A DNA stretch of 64,000 nt from Oscillospiraceae bacterium (GTDB lineage: Bacteria; Bacillota; Clostridia; Oscillospirales; Oscillospiraceae), in assembly GCA_020025275.1 (NCBI GenBank), contig JAHHSI010000002.1, positions 62,001-126,000 of the forward strand, written 5' to 3'. Below are positions 41,376-50,609 of this stretch, piece after piece. How positions within the stretch are numbered: the first letter of the stretch is position 1; each line of letters begins with the position of its first letter. The notes beneath the pieces were generated by a model. It ran no database searches. It had not been told where the DNA came from and worked only from the letters and a program-made list of their open reading frames with translations. The position numbers and the translations under genes are program-made.

Positions 41376-42569
41376 TCAGCGCTGCACAAGATAATACCCG
41401 CCCGCCGTCAGGCGATCCCGGATCTCACGGATGTGGGTATGGTCCCTTGTCTCCAGCACCATGGTGACAATGCAGGCGCCCACATCGGAGTCGTTGGCCT
41501 CACGGGCATGGCTGACATTGACAATATTGGCACCGCTGTCTGCGATGATCTGCAGCAGCTGCAGCAGACTGCCGGGCTTATCACTGATCTTTGTGGTGAT
41601 TTCCACCAGACGGCCGGACTTGGACAGCCCCTTGGTGATCACACGGGAGAGTGTGGTCACGTCCACATTGCCGCCGGACACCAGACAGACGGTTTTGCGC
41701 TTGGTGGTATCGATCTTTCCGAACATAGCGGCCGCCACCGTGGTGGCACCGGCGCCCTCGGCCACTGTCTTCTGCCCCTCCAGCAGCTGGAGCATGGCAC
41801 AGGCGATCTCCTCCTCGCTGACCGTAACGATCTCATCGACATACTTCTCGCACAGCCGGAAGGTCAGGTCTCCCGGCCGCTTCACGGCGATCCCGTCAGC
41901 AATGGTGGCCACGCTGTTCAGCTCCATGGCCTGTCCGTTCAGGCGGGAGACATACATGGAAGCCGCCTCCGCTGCCTGCACGCCAATGATCCGGCAGCCG
42001 GGCTTGCACGTCTTGACGGCCAGCGCCACGCCGCTGATCAGCCCGCCGCCGCCGATGGGCACCACGATCTGCTCCACCTCCGGCAGCTGCTCCAAAATCT
42101 CCAGACCAATGGTGCCCTGTCCGGCGATCACATAGGGGTCGTTGAAGGGATGGGCAAAGGTGTATCCCTTCTCCTCCTGCAGCCGAGCGGCCTCCGCCGC
42201 CGCATCATCATAAACACCGGGCACCAACACCACATGGGCGCCGTAAGCACGGGTCGCTTCCACTTTGCTGATGGGCGCCCCGGCCGGCATACAGATCACG
42301 GCTTCGATGCCCAGCTTGGCCGCAGAGTAGGCGATCCCTTGGGCATGGTTGCCGGCAGAACAGGCAATCACACCGCGGGAGGCCTCTTCTTTTGACAAAG
42401 AGCACATCTTATTGTAGGCGCCGCGCAGCTTGAAAGCGCCGGTCATCTGCAGGTTTTCGGCCTTGATATAGACATTCTTTCCAATTTTCGGTGCCGGATC
42501 CAGCGGTGTTTTGCGGGCAATCCCCTCCAGAGTCTTCCGAGCCTCCTCAATCATCGCAAAATTGACCAT
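41376..42569 (-). CDS. ilvA: Threonine ammonia-lyase (dehydratase) with ACT domain
   Basis: 397 residues from the ATG at 42569, 10 bases after GGAGAAAG; an upstream in-frame ATG at 42635 lacks a ribosome site. PLP fold type II with the Lys-bearing motif MTGAFKLRGAYNK, phosphate-binding loop VPIGGGGLISGVALA, ACSAGNHAQGIAYSA and VSGGNVDVTTLSR. A C-terminal ACT domain (about 325-397: VEITTKISDKPGSLLQLLQ) binds effectors. It converts threonine to 2-oxobutyrate and ammonia. The length and single ACT domain fit the catabolic or short type. Role in isoleucine synthesis or threonine fermentation cannot be decided here. Confidence 0.93.
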   Translation of the reverse strand: MVNFAMIEEARKTLEGIARKTPLDPAPKIGKNVYIKAENLQMTGAFKLRGAYNKMCSLSKEEASRGVIACSAGNHAQGIAYSAAKLGIEAVICMPAGAPISKVEATRAYGAHVVLVPGVYDDAAAEAARLQEEKGYTFAHPFNDPYVIAGQGTIGLEILEQLPEVEQIVVPIGGGGLISGVALAVKTCKPGCRIIGVQAAEAASMYVSRLNGQAMELNSVATIADGIAVKRPGDLTFRLCEKYVDEIVTVSEEEIACAMLQLLEGQKTVAEGAGATTVAAAMFGKIDTTKRKTVCLVSGGNVDVTTLSRVITKGLSKSGRLVEITTKISDKPGSLLQLLQIIADSGANIVNVSHAREANDSDVGACIVTMVLETRDHTHIREIRDRLTAGGYYLVQR

Positions 42570-42777
42570 GGTTTCTTTCTCCTTTACATCCACGCCACGC
42601 CGGCCGATGGCCCCGTGGTCTTGTATGCCCATCATAGTCTATTTTTTACCGCCGCACAATGCACAAATGTTACAATGTTTTTCTGTGGCGCACTAAACTT
42701 CCGAGCATCGTCCTCTGTATGTGGACACGTCGTCCTGCTTCCCTGCGCCATTTCTCACAGAGTGCCCACCATTCTCC

Positions 42778-42828
42778 CTTAATGTTATCTTAACTTATTC
42801 TTAATACGAAATCAGAAGATTCTAATAC
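42778..42828 (+). promoter_or_regulatory. Phased CTTAA direct repeats upstream of ktrB
   Basis: CTTAA begins at 42778, 42789 and 42800, exactly 11 bp apart, with a degenerate CTAAT at 42822. One-turn-spaced direct repeats are typical of OmpR/PhoB-family response regulators. TAATAC at 42823-42828 could be an activator-dependent -10. The only response regulator in this operon is the KdpE-like one, so it is the likely binder. The remaining bases 42570-42777 hold nothing I recognise. Confidence 0.6.
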
Positions 42829-42895
42829 TTTTTTCACAGCGCTTGTGTCATACTGTGATTTGTGAAAATTTGCAATACGGAAGTGAGATATACTT

Positions 42896-44224
42896 ATGTC
42901 AACCATAGGAAAGCAGCTTTCCTCTTCACAATTGATTCTCTTAGGCTTTGCCGGCGTCATTCTGACCGGAAGCCTTCTTTTGATGCTGCCCTTTGCCACA
43001 CAGGACGGCTTGGGTGCATCTTTTTCCGATGCGCTGTTCACCGCCACATCCGCGGTGTGCGTCACCGGTCTTATTGTCCACGATACGGCCACATATTGGT
43101 CCATGTTCGGCCAGACGATCCTTCTGCTGCTCATTCAGATCGGCGGAATGGGCGTGGTCACCATCGCCGTGGCGCTGACCATCATCTCCGGACGCAAGAT
43201 CGGTCTGAAATCCCGCAGCACAATGCAGGAGGCCATCTCTGCCCCACAGGTGGGCGGCATTGTCCGGCTTACCGGATTCATTATCAAAATCGTGGTGCTG
43301 ATCGAGGGGATCGGTGCCCTTTTGATGTTCCCCTCGTTTGCCTTAGACTTTGGCTTTCTCAAAGGTCTGTGGTACAGCATTTTCCACTCCATTTCAGCCT
43401 TCTGCAATGCGGGCTTTGACCTGATGGGCGTTCATACGCCCTATTCCTCCCTCACCGCTTTCGTGAGCCATCCTCTCATCAATCTCGTCATCATGGCCCT
43501 CATCATCTGCGGTGGTCTGGGCTTCCTCACTTGGCACGACATTACCACACACCGCCTGCACCTGCGCCGCTATCGGATGCAGAGCAAGGTCATCCTCGTC
43601 ACGACGGCCATTCTCCTCGTTCTGCCGGCTATCTACTTTTTCTTTGGAGAGTTTTCCGATCTATCGTTTGCAGAGCGTTTCTGGGCCTCCCTGTTCCAGT
43701 CGGTGACCCCTCGTACCGCCGGATTCAACACCGTGGATCTGACCACCCTCAGTGAAGTGGGACTGGCCGTCATCATCCTGCTCATGATCATCGGCGGCTC
43801 CCCCGGTTCCACGGCCGGCGGTATGAAAACCACCACTCTTGCCGTGATGCTCTCCTCGGCGCTGTCGGTATTCCGGCGCAAGGAACACACCCATTTCTTC
43901 GGCCGGCGCATCAGCGATGAGGTGACACGGGAAGCCGGCACCCTGCTGACTATGTACCTCCTGCTCTTTCTGGCAGGCGGGTTTGTGATCAGCCGTGTGG
44001 AGGGACTTCCCCTGCTGGCCTGTCTCTTTGAAACCGCATCGGCCATCGGTACTGTGGGCCTGTCGGTAGGCATCACCCCGGAACTGGGTATGGTCTCCCG
44101 GGGAATCCTGATCGCCCTGATGTATTTCGGACGCGTGGGCGGGCTGACACTGATTTTTGCCGCCATGGCCCCGCGCCAGCGCATAACCGCAAAACTACCC
44201 CAAGAAAAAATGACCGTAGGATAA
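42896..44224 (+). CDS. ktrB: Potassium uptake protein TrkH/KtrB
   Basis: 442 residues, the short KtrB length. Four pseudo-repeats of membrane-pore-membrane, with filter regions around SDALFTATSAVCVTGLIVHD, HSISAFCNAGFDLMGVH, LFQSVTPRTAGFNTVDL and ETASAIGTVGLSVGITPELG. Each has the conserved filter glycine. It forms the membrane channel of the Ktr system. The KtrA gating subunit is encoded 10 bases downstream, and a KdpDE-type two-component system follows. Confidence 0.95.
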   Translation: MSTIGKQLSSSQLILLGFAGVILTGSLLLMLPFATQDGLGASFSDALFTATSAVCVTGLIVHDTATYWSMFGQTILLLLIQIGGMGVVTIAVALTIISGRKIGLKSRSTMQEAISAPQVGGIVRLTGFIIKIVVLIEGIGALLMFPSFALDFGFLKGLWYSIFHSISAFCNAGFDLMGVHTPYSSLTAFVSHPLINLVIMALIICGGLGFLTWHDITTHRLHLRRYRMQSKVILVTTAILLVLPAIYFFFGEFSDLSFAERFWASLFQSVTPRTAGFNTVDLTTLSEVGLAVIILLMIIGGSPGSTAGGMKTTTLAVMLSSALSVFRRKEHTHFFGRRISDEVTREAGTLLTMYLLLFLAGGFVISRVEGLPLLACLFETASAIGTVGLSVGITPELGMVSRGILIALMYFGRVGGLTLIFAAMAPRQRITAKLPQEKMTVG

Positions 44225-44234
44225 GGAGTTACTC

Positions 44235-44882
44235 ATGAAATCTGTTTTAATTATCGGTTTGGGCCGGTTCGGCCGCCATATTGCCTCGAAGCTGAATGAA
44301 CTGAACCATCAGGTGATGGCTGTAGATATCAATGAGGAGCGGGTAGATGCCGTCCTGCCCTATGTGACCAACGCGCAGATCGGCGACAGCACCAACGAGG
44401 ATTTTCTCTCCTCGCTGGGTATCGGCAATTTTGATATCTGCATTGTGGCTATCGGCGACAATTTCCAGAACTCTCTGGAAACCGCCTCTCTTCTCAAGGA
44501 GTTGGGCGCCAAAACCGTCATCGCCCGTGCTGCCACCGATGTGCAGGAAAAATTCCTGCTCCGCAACGGCGCCGATGAGGTGGTCTATCCGGAAAAACAG
44601 CTGGCCAACTGGACAGCGATCCGCTGTACCTCACAGCATATCCTCGACTATATTGAGCTGGACGGCGAGTACTCCATTTTCGAGCTGGCCACCCCGGAGA
44701 CTTGGGTCGGCAAGACCATTTTGCAGGTAGATATCCGCCGCAAGTTTGACATCAACATTCTGGGCATCCGGGAGGAGGGGCGTCTGCATATGCACATCTC
44801 CCCCGATACTGTTCTGCCCGCCAACTCCTCTTTGCTGGTGGTCGGTCACCCCAAGTCGGTCCAGTGGTGTTTCCACATTTAA
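44235..44882 (+). CDS. ktrA: Potassium channel gating subunit KtrA (RCK domain)
   Basis: 215 residues. RCK_N Rossmann domain (1-125) with nucleotide loop IIGLGRFGRHIASKLNELNH and the acidic ribose binder AVDINEERV. RCK_C domain (about 135-215). The cytoplasmic octameric ring opens KtrB in response to ATP/ADP. In several Firmicutes the RCK_C domain also binds c-di-AMP. Preceded by AAGGAG and coupled to ktrB. Confidence 0.95.
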   Translation: MKSVLIIGLGRFGRHIASKLNELNHQVMAVDINEERVDAVLPYVTNAQIGDSTNEDFLSSLGIGNFDICIVAIGDNFQNSLETASLLKELGAKTVIARAATDVQEKFLLRNGADEVVYPEKQLANWTAIRCTSQHILDYIELDGEYSIFELATPETWVGKTILQVDIRRKFDINILGIREEGRLHMHISPDTVLPANSSLLVVGHPKSVQWCFHI

Positions 44883-44968
44883 GGAAGCCTCCCGTGGAAA
44901 AATCACGTCCGTTATAACATTCCCGGACTTCCTGCACCGCAAGATTCCACATAAGGAGGGGATACACC

Positions 44969-47533
44969 ATGTCGAACACGACGCCGGGGCAGCTGCGCAT
45001 TTTTTTCAGCTATGCGGAAAACGCAGGTGAAACCCGCGCCATGCTGCAAGCCGCCCAGCTCCAGCAGAAATGCGGCCGGCGGGTGGCTGTGGCCGCCCTT
45101 CCCGCCGCTATCGATGCTGCGACAGCCCACCTGGCCGATGGGTTTGTCCGGCTGCCCTGCCGCAACGCAGCAGCCCAGCCGGAGCTGGATCTGGACCAGA
45201 TCCTGGCCGAAAAGCCGGATCTGGTCGTCATTGCTCAGCTGGCGCACACCAATCCGGAGGGCTTTTGCCACCGCCGCCGCTATCAGGACATTCAAGAGAT
45301 CCTGCATCAGGGAATCGACGTCTATACCACCGCCTCCGTCAGCTGCATCGAGAGCCTGCACGACACAGTGGCCGCCATCACGGGTCTGTCCACCGCCGAC
45401 CGCATCCCCGACTCCGTTTTTGACAACGCCCATCAGGTAACCTTTATCGATGAAGAGCCGCCGCTGGTGTCGGCGGCGCCGTATCCTTTAACACAGGCGC
45501 AGCTGACTGCTCTGCGGGAGATCGCTCTGCGCCGCTGTGCCGACCGCCTGCGTCTTCTGTCCGATCGTCTGAGCGGCAGCTTTCACACCGGCGAACACAT
45601 TCTGGTGTGCCTGTCCTCCTCCCCATCCAACGCAAAAATCATACGTACAGCCGCCAAGATGGCCAGCGCTTTCCACAGCCGCTTCACAGCACTTTTTGTT
45701 GAAACGCCCTATGCCCCGGCTCCTTCGCCGGAGGATCGTCGGCGTCTGCAGCAGCATCAGCGCCTTGCCGAGGAATTGGGTGCTGCCATCGAGATGGTCA
45801 CGGGCGAGAATGTAGCGGTGCAGATTGCGGAATTTGCCCGGCTCTCCGGCGTCACCAAAATCGTTCTGGGCCGCAGTGCAGCGGCGCGCCGCCACCCCCT
45901 TGAAAAGCCCCCCCTCACCGAACAGCTCCTGTCCTTCGTTCCGGAGCTGGATATCCACATTATCCCCGACCACAGTGCGGAAAACGGATACCGTCCCCGC
46001 CGAAAAACGCCCAGCCGTGCCCGCAGCATTTTTGTCAACACCAGCAAAAGCCTGCTGATCCTCTTGGGCACCACGGTGTTGAGCCAGATGTTTTACCATC
46101 TGGGCTTTACGGAAGCCAATATCATCATGCTCTACATTCTGGGGGTGCTGCTCACCTCGGTGGCCACCTCCCAGCGGGTCTACAGTCTCGTTTCCTCCGT
46201 GGCCAGCGTGTGCATCTTCAATTTTCTCTTCACAGTGCCCCGCTTTTCTTTCTCCGCCTATGAAACCGGGTATCCCGTGACCTTTGCCGTCATGTTTATG
46301 ACCGCCTATATCACCGGTACGTTCGCCATCCGATACAAAGAGCAGGCCGGGCAGTCCGCCAAAATCGCCTATCGCACCGGCATCCTCTTTGAAACGGATC
46401 AGCTGTTGAGTAAAGCTCAGGACAAAAACGAGATTCTCCATGCAGCGGCCGGGCAGATCACCAAGCTGCTGCAGCGAAATATCGTCATCTTTGAAAATAG
46501 AGACGGGCAGCTCTCGCCGCCGCAGTTTTTCCCCATCACCGGGGATGACGAGACCGCTCTCTCTTCTCAGGAACTGGAGGCCGCCACGTGGACACTGCTC
46601 CATAACCATGCCGCCGGTGCCACCACGGAGACACTCTGTGAGGTGCGCTATCTCTATCTGGCCCTGCGGGTGGATCAGCGTGTCTACGGCGTGGTAGGAA
46701 TCGATGTCGGGTCCAGTCCGCTGGACCCCTCGGAGCACAGCATCCTTCTGTCTATGTTGGGCGAGTGTGCTCTGGCTCTGGAGAATGAAAAGAACGCCCG
46801 GGAAAAGGAAGCGGCCGCCGTGCTGGCCGAGAGTGAACAGCTGCGGGCCAATCTCCTGCGGACCATCTCCCATGATCTGCGTACGCCGCTCACCTCCATC
46901 TCCGGCAACGCCAGCAATCTTTTGAGCAACAGCGCCCAGTTTGATGAGGCCACCCGCCAGCAGATCTATACCGACATTTACGAGGATTCCCTGTGGCTCA
47001 TCAATCTGGTGGAGAACCTTCTCTCCGCTACCCGCATTGAGGAGGGACGCATGACGCTCCACACCTCCACGGAGCTGCTGGAGGATATTGTGGAGGCGGC
47101 CGTCAGCCACAGCCGCCGCAAGGCACAGCACCACCTCATCTCCACCGTCTGTCAGGACGAACTGCTGCTGGTGCGGGCCGATGCACGGCTCATTGTGCAG
47201 GTGCTGGTCAATCTGATCGACAACGCCATCAAATATACGCCCCCCGGCTCCTCCATCCGCATTGCCACCTGCAAGCAGGGCCGCATGGCCCATATCGAGG
47301 TGGCCGATGACGGCCCCGGCATCCCGCCGGAGGATCGGGAAAAAATCTTTGAAAAGTTCTACTGCGGCGCCCATCCCATCGCAGACAACCGCCGCAGCAT
47401 CGGTTTGGGACTCTATCTATGCCGCGCCATTGTGGAGGCCCATGGCGGTACCATTTCGGTAAGCGATCACCTGCCCCATGGCACGGTGTTCCGCTTTACA
47501 CTTCCCTGTCAGGAGGTCACTTTGCATGAGTAA
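44969..47533 (+). CDS. kdpD: KdpD-like sensor histidine kinase with degenerate ATPase domain
   Basis: 854 residues, KdpD architecture. The N-terminal KdpD domain (about 8-205) has a broken P-loop (SYAENAGET, Lys replaced by Glu) and a lost Walker B (VVIAQLAHTN in place of the usual acidic pair). USP domain (about 212-350) with a c-di-AMP-type motif: SSS at 216-218, 20 residues, then FTALF at 239-243. DUF4118 membrane helices (about 355-470), GAF-like region, HisKA with phospho-His635 in ISHDLRTPL, and HATPase (NLIDNAIKYTPPGS, VADDGPGIP). Pairs with the response regulator whose gene overlaps its end. It probably senses potassium status to control the upstream ktr genes; no kdpFABC is present in the window. 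Confidence 0.92.
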   Translation: MSNTTPGQLRIFFSYAENAGETRAMLQAAQLQQKCGRRVAVAALPAAIDAATAHLADGFVRLPCRNAAAQPELDLDQILAEKPDLVVIAQLAHTNPEGFCHRRRYQDIQEILHQGIDVYTTASVSCIESLHDTVAAITGLSTADRIPDSVFDNAHQVTFIDEEPPLVSAAPYPLTQAQLTALREIALRRCADRLRLLSDRLSGSFHTGEHILVCLSSSPSNAKIIRTAAKMASAFHSRFTALFVETPYAPAPSPEDRRRLQQHQRLAEELGAAIEMVTGENVAVQIAEFARLSGVTKIVLGRSAAARRHPLEKPPLTEQLLSFVPELDIHIIPDHSAENGYRPRRKTPSRARSIFVNTSKSLLILLGTTVLSQMFYHLGFTEANIIMLYILGVLLTSVATSQRVYSLVSSVASVCIFNFLFTVPRFSFSAYETGYPVTFAVMFMTAYITGTFAIRYKEQAGQSAKIAYRTGILFETDQLLSKAQDKNEILHAAAGQITKLLQRNIVIFENRDGQLSPPQFFPITGDDETALSSQELEAATWTLLHNHAAGATTETLCEVRYLYLALRVDQRVYGVVGIDVGSSPLDPSEHSILLSMLGECALALENEKNAREKEAAAVLAESEQLRANLLRTISHDLRTPLTSISGNASNLLSNSAQFDEATRQQIYTDIYEDSLWLINLVENLLSATRIEEGRMTLHTSTELLEDIVEAAVSHSRRKAQHHLISTVCQDELLLVRADARLIVQVLVNLIDNAIKYTPPGSSIRIATCKQGRMAHIEVADDGPGIPPEDREKIFEKFYCGAHPIADNRRSIGLGLYLCRAIVEAHGGTISVSDHLPHGTVFRFTLPCQEVTLHE

Positions 47534-48221
47534 ATTTCACATTTTAGTGGTGGAAGACGACGCCCCCGTGCGTAACCTGATCGCCACCACGCTGAAGGCC
47601 CACGACTACGGCTATCTGACCGCCGTCACCGGCCAGGAGGCCGTCATGGCCGCCGCCTCCCACAACCCTGATGCCATCCTTCTGGATCTGGGGCTGCCGG
47701 ACATGGACGGGGTGGAGGTGATCCGCCGCATCCGCAGCTGGTCCAATGTCCCCATCATCGTCATCAGCGCCCGCAGCGAGGACAATGACAAAATCGACGC
47801 TCTGGATGCCGGCGCCGACGACTATCTCACCAAGCCCTTCTCCGTGGAGGAGCTGCTGGCCCGTCTGCGGGTGATCCAGCGGCGGCTGAATCTTTTGGAG
47901 GATCAGTCCCCCCATGCCATCTTCATCAACGGTCAGCTGAAAATCGACTACGCCGCCGGCTGTGTCTACCTTGGCGGCAAGGAGATCCACCTGACCCCCA
48001 TTGAATATAAGCTCCTGTGCCTTCTGGCCCGGAACATCGGCAAGGTACTGACCCACCGCTTCATCACCCAGAGTGTGTGGGGCGCCAGTTGGGAAAATGA
48101 TGTCGGCTCCCTGCGGGTCTTTATGGCTACGCTGCGCAAAAAACTGGAGACCGGCCCCGCTTCCCCCCGCTATATCCAGACCCATGTGGGCGTGGGCTAT
48201 CGCATGGTGCGTGTAGAGTAA
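47526..48221 (+). CDS. kdpE: KdpE-like response regulator (OmpR family)
   Basis: 231 residues from the ATG at 47526, overlapping the kdpD stop and behind AGGAGG. Receiver domain with FHILVVEDDAPVRNLI, phospho-Asp in LLDLGLPDMDG, and a Lys in YLTKPF. The C-terminal winged-helix trans_reg_C domain includes IHLTPIEYKLLCLLARNIGK and THVGVGYRMVRVE. It presumably binds phased direct repeats such as those at 42778-42804. Terminated by a strong hairpin directly downstream. Confidence 0.93.
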   Translation: MSKFHILVVEDDAPVRNLIATTLKAHDYGYLTAVTGQEAVMAAASHNPDAILLDLGLPDMDGVEVIRRIRSWSNVPIIVISARSEDNDKIDALDAGADDYLTKPFSVEELLARLRVIQRRLNLLEDQSPHAIFINGQLKIDYAAGCVYLGGKEIHLTPIEYKLLCLLARNIGKVLTHRFITQSVWGASWENDVGSLRVFMATLRKKLETGPASPRYIQTHVGVGYRMVRVE

Positions 48222-48234
48222 CGGCTGATCGCCG

Positions 48235-48264
48235 GCGGAGAAGGACAGCCTTCTCCGCTTTTTT
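48235..48264 (+). terminator. Terminator of the ktr-kdp operon
   Basis: GCGGAGAAGG / CCTTCTCCGC, loop ACAG, then TTTTTT. Confidence 0.93.
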
Positions 48265-48316
48265 GCCGTTTTTTTCCGGAAACCACGCGATTCGACACCT
48301 TCCCGCCCCGGTATAC

Positions 48317-48345
48317 TTGACAGACGCCGGAAAGGCTCCTATAAT
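48317..48345 (+). promoter_or_regulatory. Promoter of the thiamine transport operon
   Basis: TTGACA (48317-48322), 17 bp, TATAAT (48340-48345): a full consensus promoter just ahead of the TPP aptamer. Confidence 0.92.
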
Positions 48346-48359
48346 AGATAGTTGAAAAC

Positions 48360-48437
<78 letters not shown>

Positions 48438-48468
48438 ATAGGACACGTATACGGGGTGTCGACTTACC

Positions 48469-48502
48469 GCTCTGCTGGAGATCCGGCAGGGCATTTCTTT
48501 TT
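48469..48502 (+). terminator. Expression-platform terminator of the TPP riboswitch
   Basis: GCTCTGCTGG / CCGGCAGGGC, loop AGAT, followed by ATTTCTTTTTT, 20 bases before the first start codon. Confidence 0.85.
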
Positions 48503-48524
48503 TATATTTTTAGGAGGTTGTACT

Positions 48525-48827
48525 ATGCAAGCAAGCGTTGCCATTCAAGTTCTGCCCGCGGCAGAAAACGACGAGGAACTGGTCCGTATCGTTGACGAGG
48601 TCATCGACTACATCAAGAGCACGGGGCTCAACTACTACGTCGGCCCCTTTGAGACCACCATCGAGGGCGAGAGCTATGACCAGCTGATGGACATTGTGAA
48701 GGAGTGCCAGCACGTGGCACTGCGTGCCGGTGCCCCCAAGGTGGCCGCCTATGTAAAGGTCGTTTATGAGCCGGAAGGAGAGATCCTGACCATTGACAAG
48801 AAAGTTACAAAGCACCACCAGAGCTAA
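48525..48827 (+). CDS. Thiamine-binding (YkoF/MTH1187-type) protein
   Basis: 100 residues from the ATG at 48525 behind TAGGAGG. Single small ferredoxin-like alpha/beta domain with the family pattern VAIQVLPAAENDEELVRIVD, YVGPFETTIEG and KVAAYVKVVYEP. Members bind thiamine or its pyrimidine moiety, and this one is the first gene under a TPP riboswitch, followed by an ABC importer. No signal peptide, so it acts in the cytoplasm. Confidence 0.9.
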   Translation: MQASVAIQVLPAAENDEELVRIVDEVIDYIKSTGLNYYVGPFETTIEGESYDQLMDIVKECQHVALRAGAPKVAAYVKVVYEPEGEILTIDKKVTKHHQS

Positions 48828-49578
48828 GGCGCCGGCCATTGTGGCCGTGGCAGTCCTGCTGCTGGTGTGGGAGCTGGCCTCCCGGAGTGGTCTGGTGCCC
48901 CGCTATATGCTGCCCTCCCCCGTGGACGTAGGGAAGGCTTTCGTGCACGATCTGCCCACACTGGGCGGTCACTTGCTGGTCACGCTGCAGGAGGCCTTTT
49001 ACGGTCTCTTCCTCGGCGTTGCCATTGGGTTTTTGTTCGCCGTGGTCATGGACGCCTTTGACGTATTATATCGCGCGTTCTACCCCATTCTGGTCATCTC
49101 CCAAACCATCCCTACCGTGGCCATTGCCCCGCTTTTGGTGCTGTGGTTCGGCTACGAAATGACGCCCAAGATCATCCTCATCGTGCTGGTAACATTCTTC
49201 CCTGTCACGGTGGGCCTGCTGGACGGATTCCGTGCCGTGGACCGGGATGCCGTGGGACTGCTGCGCTCCATGGGCGCCAGTAAATGGCAGATCTTCCGCT
49301 ATCTCAAATGCCCCTCCGCCCTGCCCCAGCTTTTCTCCGGACTGCGGATCGCCGCCGCCTACTCGGTGGTGGGCGCTGTCATCAGTGAATGGCTGGGCGG
49401 TTTTCAGGGGCTGGGTGTGTACATGACCCGAGTGAAGAAGGCCTTCGCCTTCGATAAAATGTTCGCTGTCATCTTCCTGATCTCCGCCGTTTCTCTGGTG
49501 CTGATGGCACTGGTGGATCTGGCCGAGCGGAAGTCCATGCCCTATCGTCATCTCCAAAAGGAGCAAAAATCAAACTAA
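48793..49578 (+). CDS. thiX: ABC transporter permease for thiamine/HMP (ThiX-like)
   Basis: 261 residues from a TTG at 48793, inside the previous gene with GGAGAG about 10 bases upstream. Six membrane helices of the TauC/SsuC permease family. The EAA loop reads VDRDAVGLLRSMGASKWQIF-RYLK, and SEWLGGFQGLGVYM is the late conserved part. Substrate inferred from the TPP riboswitch and the THI5-type binding protein next to it. Confidence 0.9.
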   Translation: MTRKLQSTTRAKAPAIVAVAVLLLVWELASRSGLVPRYMLPSPVDVGKAFVHDLPTLGGHLLVTLQEAFYGLFLGVAIGFLFAVVMDAFDVLYRAFYPILVISQTIPTVAIAPLLVLWFGYEMTPKIILIVLVTFFPVTVGLLDGFRAVDRDAVGLLRSMGASKWQIFRYLKCPSALPQLFSGLRIAAAYSVVGAVISEWLGGFQGLGVYMTRVKKAFAFDKMFAVIFLISAVSLVLMALVDLAERKSMPYRHLQKEQKSN

Positions 49579-49589
49579 GGAGAATTGCT

Positions 49590-50609
49590 ATGAATCTTTT
49601 CAAACGCATCAGCGCCTTGGCCCTGGCCTTGGTACTGGCTCTGTCTCTGGTCGCCTGCGGCGGCACAAAGAAGGATCCGGCCGCCGATGGCCAGCTGGAA
49701 AAGGTCACCTTCGTTCTGGACTGGGCCCCCAACACGAACCACACCGGTCTCTACGTGGCTCAGGAAAAGGGCTACTTCAAAGACGCCGGTCTGGAGGTAG
49801 AGATCGTCCAGCCGCCTGAGGACGGCGCCGAGATGATGGTCGCCTCCGGCCGGGCTCAGTTCGGTGTCAGCTTTCAGGACTACCTGGCCGCGGCCTACAC
49901 CGGCGACACCCCGCTGGACATCTCCGCTGTAGCCGCCATTCTTCAGCACAACACCTCTGGCATCGTCTCGCGCAAGGGCGAGGGCATGGACACCCCCAAG
50001 GGACTGGAGGGCCACAAGTACGCCACGTGGGATCAGCCAGTTGAAAAGGCAACCCTGCGTCAGGTAGTTGAGAAGGACGGCGGCGACTTCAGCAAAGTAG
50101 AGATGATCCCCTCCACCGTTACGGATGAGGTTTCCGCACTGCAGAGCAAGTCCGTGGATGCCATCTGGATTTACTACGGTTGGGCCGGTATCGCCTGCCA
50201 GGTGGCCGGCTTGGAGACCGATTACTTCATGTTCAAGGACATCGATCCCGTCTTCGATTTCTATACCCCCATCGTGATCGGCAATAACCAGTATCTGGCC
50301 GAGCACCCCGACACGGCCAAGGCCTTTATGGCCGCCCTGTCCCGTGGATATCAGGATGCCGCCGCCGATCCGGAGGGTGCCGCTCAGATCCTGCTCAACG
50401 CCTGCCCCGAGCTGAAGGACAGTGCTAACCTCATTGTGGAGAGCCAGAAGTATCTGTCCAAGGAGTACATCTCCGACGCCGCACGGTGGGGTGAGATCGA
50501 CGCCGGCCGCTGGGGTCGCTTCTTCACTTGGCTCAATGACAACAACCTCGTGGAGACGCCGCTCGAGCCCACAGCCGGCTTCACCAACGACTTCCTGCCC
50601 ACCGCCTGA
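49590..50609 (+). CDS. thiY: ThiY-like (NMT1/THI5) substrate-binding lipoprotein
   Basis: 339 residues. Signal ALALVLALSLVACGG with acylated Cys. NMT1/THI5-like fold: VTFVLDWAPNTNHTGLYVAQ, GVSFQDYLAAAY and CDS-typical DAIWIYYGWAGIACQV. Proteins of this family in Firmicutes bind the thiamine precursor HMP or formylaminopyrimidine. Encoded between permease and ATPase, under the TPP riboswitch. Its stop overlaps the ATPase start (TGATG). Confidence 0.9.
   Translation: MNLFKRISALALALVLALSLVACGGTKKDPAADGQLEKVTFVLDWAPNTNHTGLYVAQEKGYFKDAGLEVEIVQPPEDGAEMMVASGRAQFGVSFQDYLAAAYTGDTPLDISAVAAILQHNTSGIVSRKGEGMDTPKGLEGHKYATWDQPVEKATLRQVVEKDGGDFSKVEMIPSTVTDEVSALQSKSVDAIWIYYGWAGIACQVAGLETDYFMFKDIDPVFDFYTPIVIGNNQYLAEHPDTAKAFMAALSRGYQDAAADPEGAAQILLNACPELKDSANLIVESQKYLSKEYISDAARWGEIDAGRWGRFFTWLNDNNLVETPLEPTAGFTNDFLPTA

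Noticed and set aside
42570..42895. c-di-AMP (ydaO-type) riboswitch before ktrB
   Set aside because: Such riboswitches often precede ktr genes, but none of the conserved segments is present here; the phased CTTAA repeats explain the region better.
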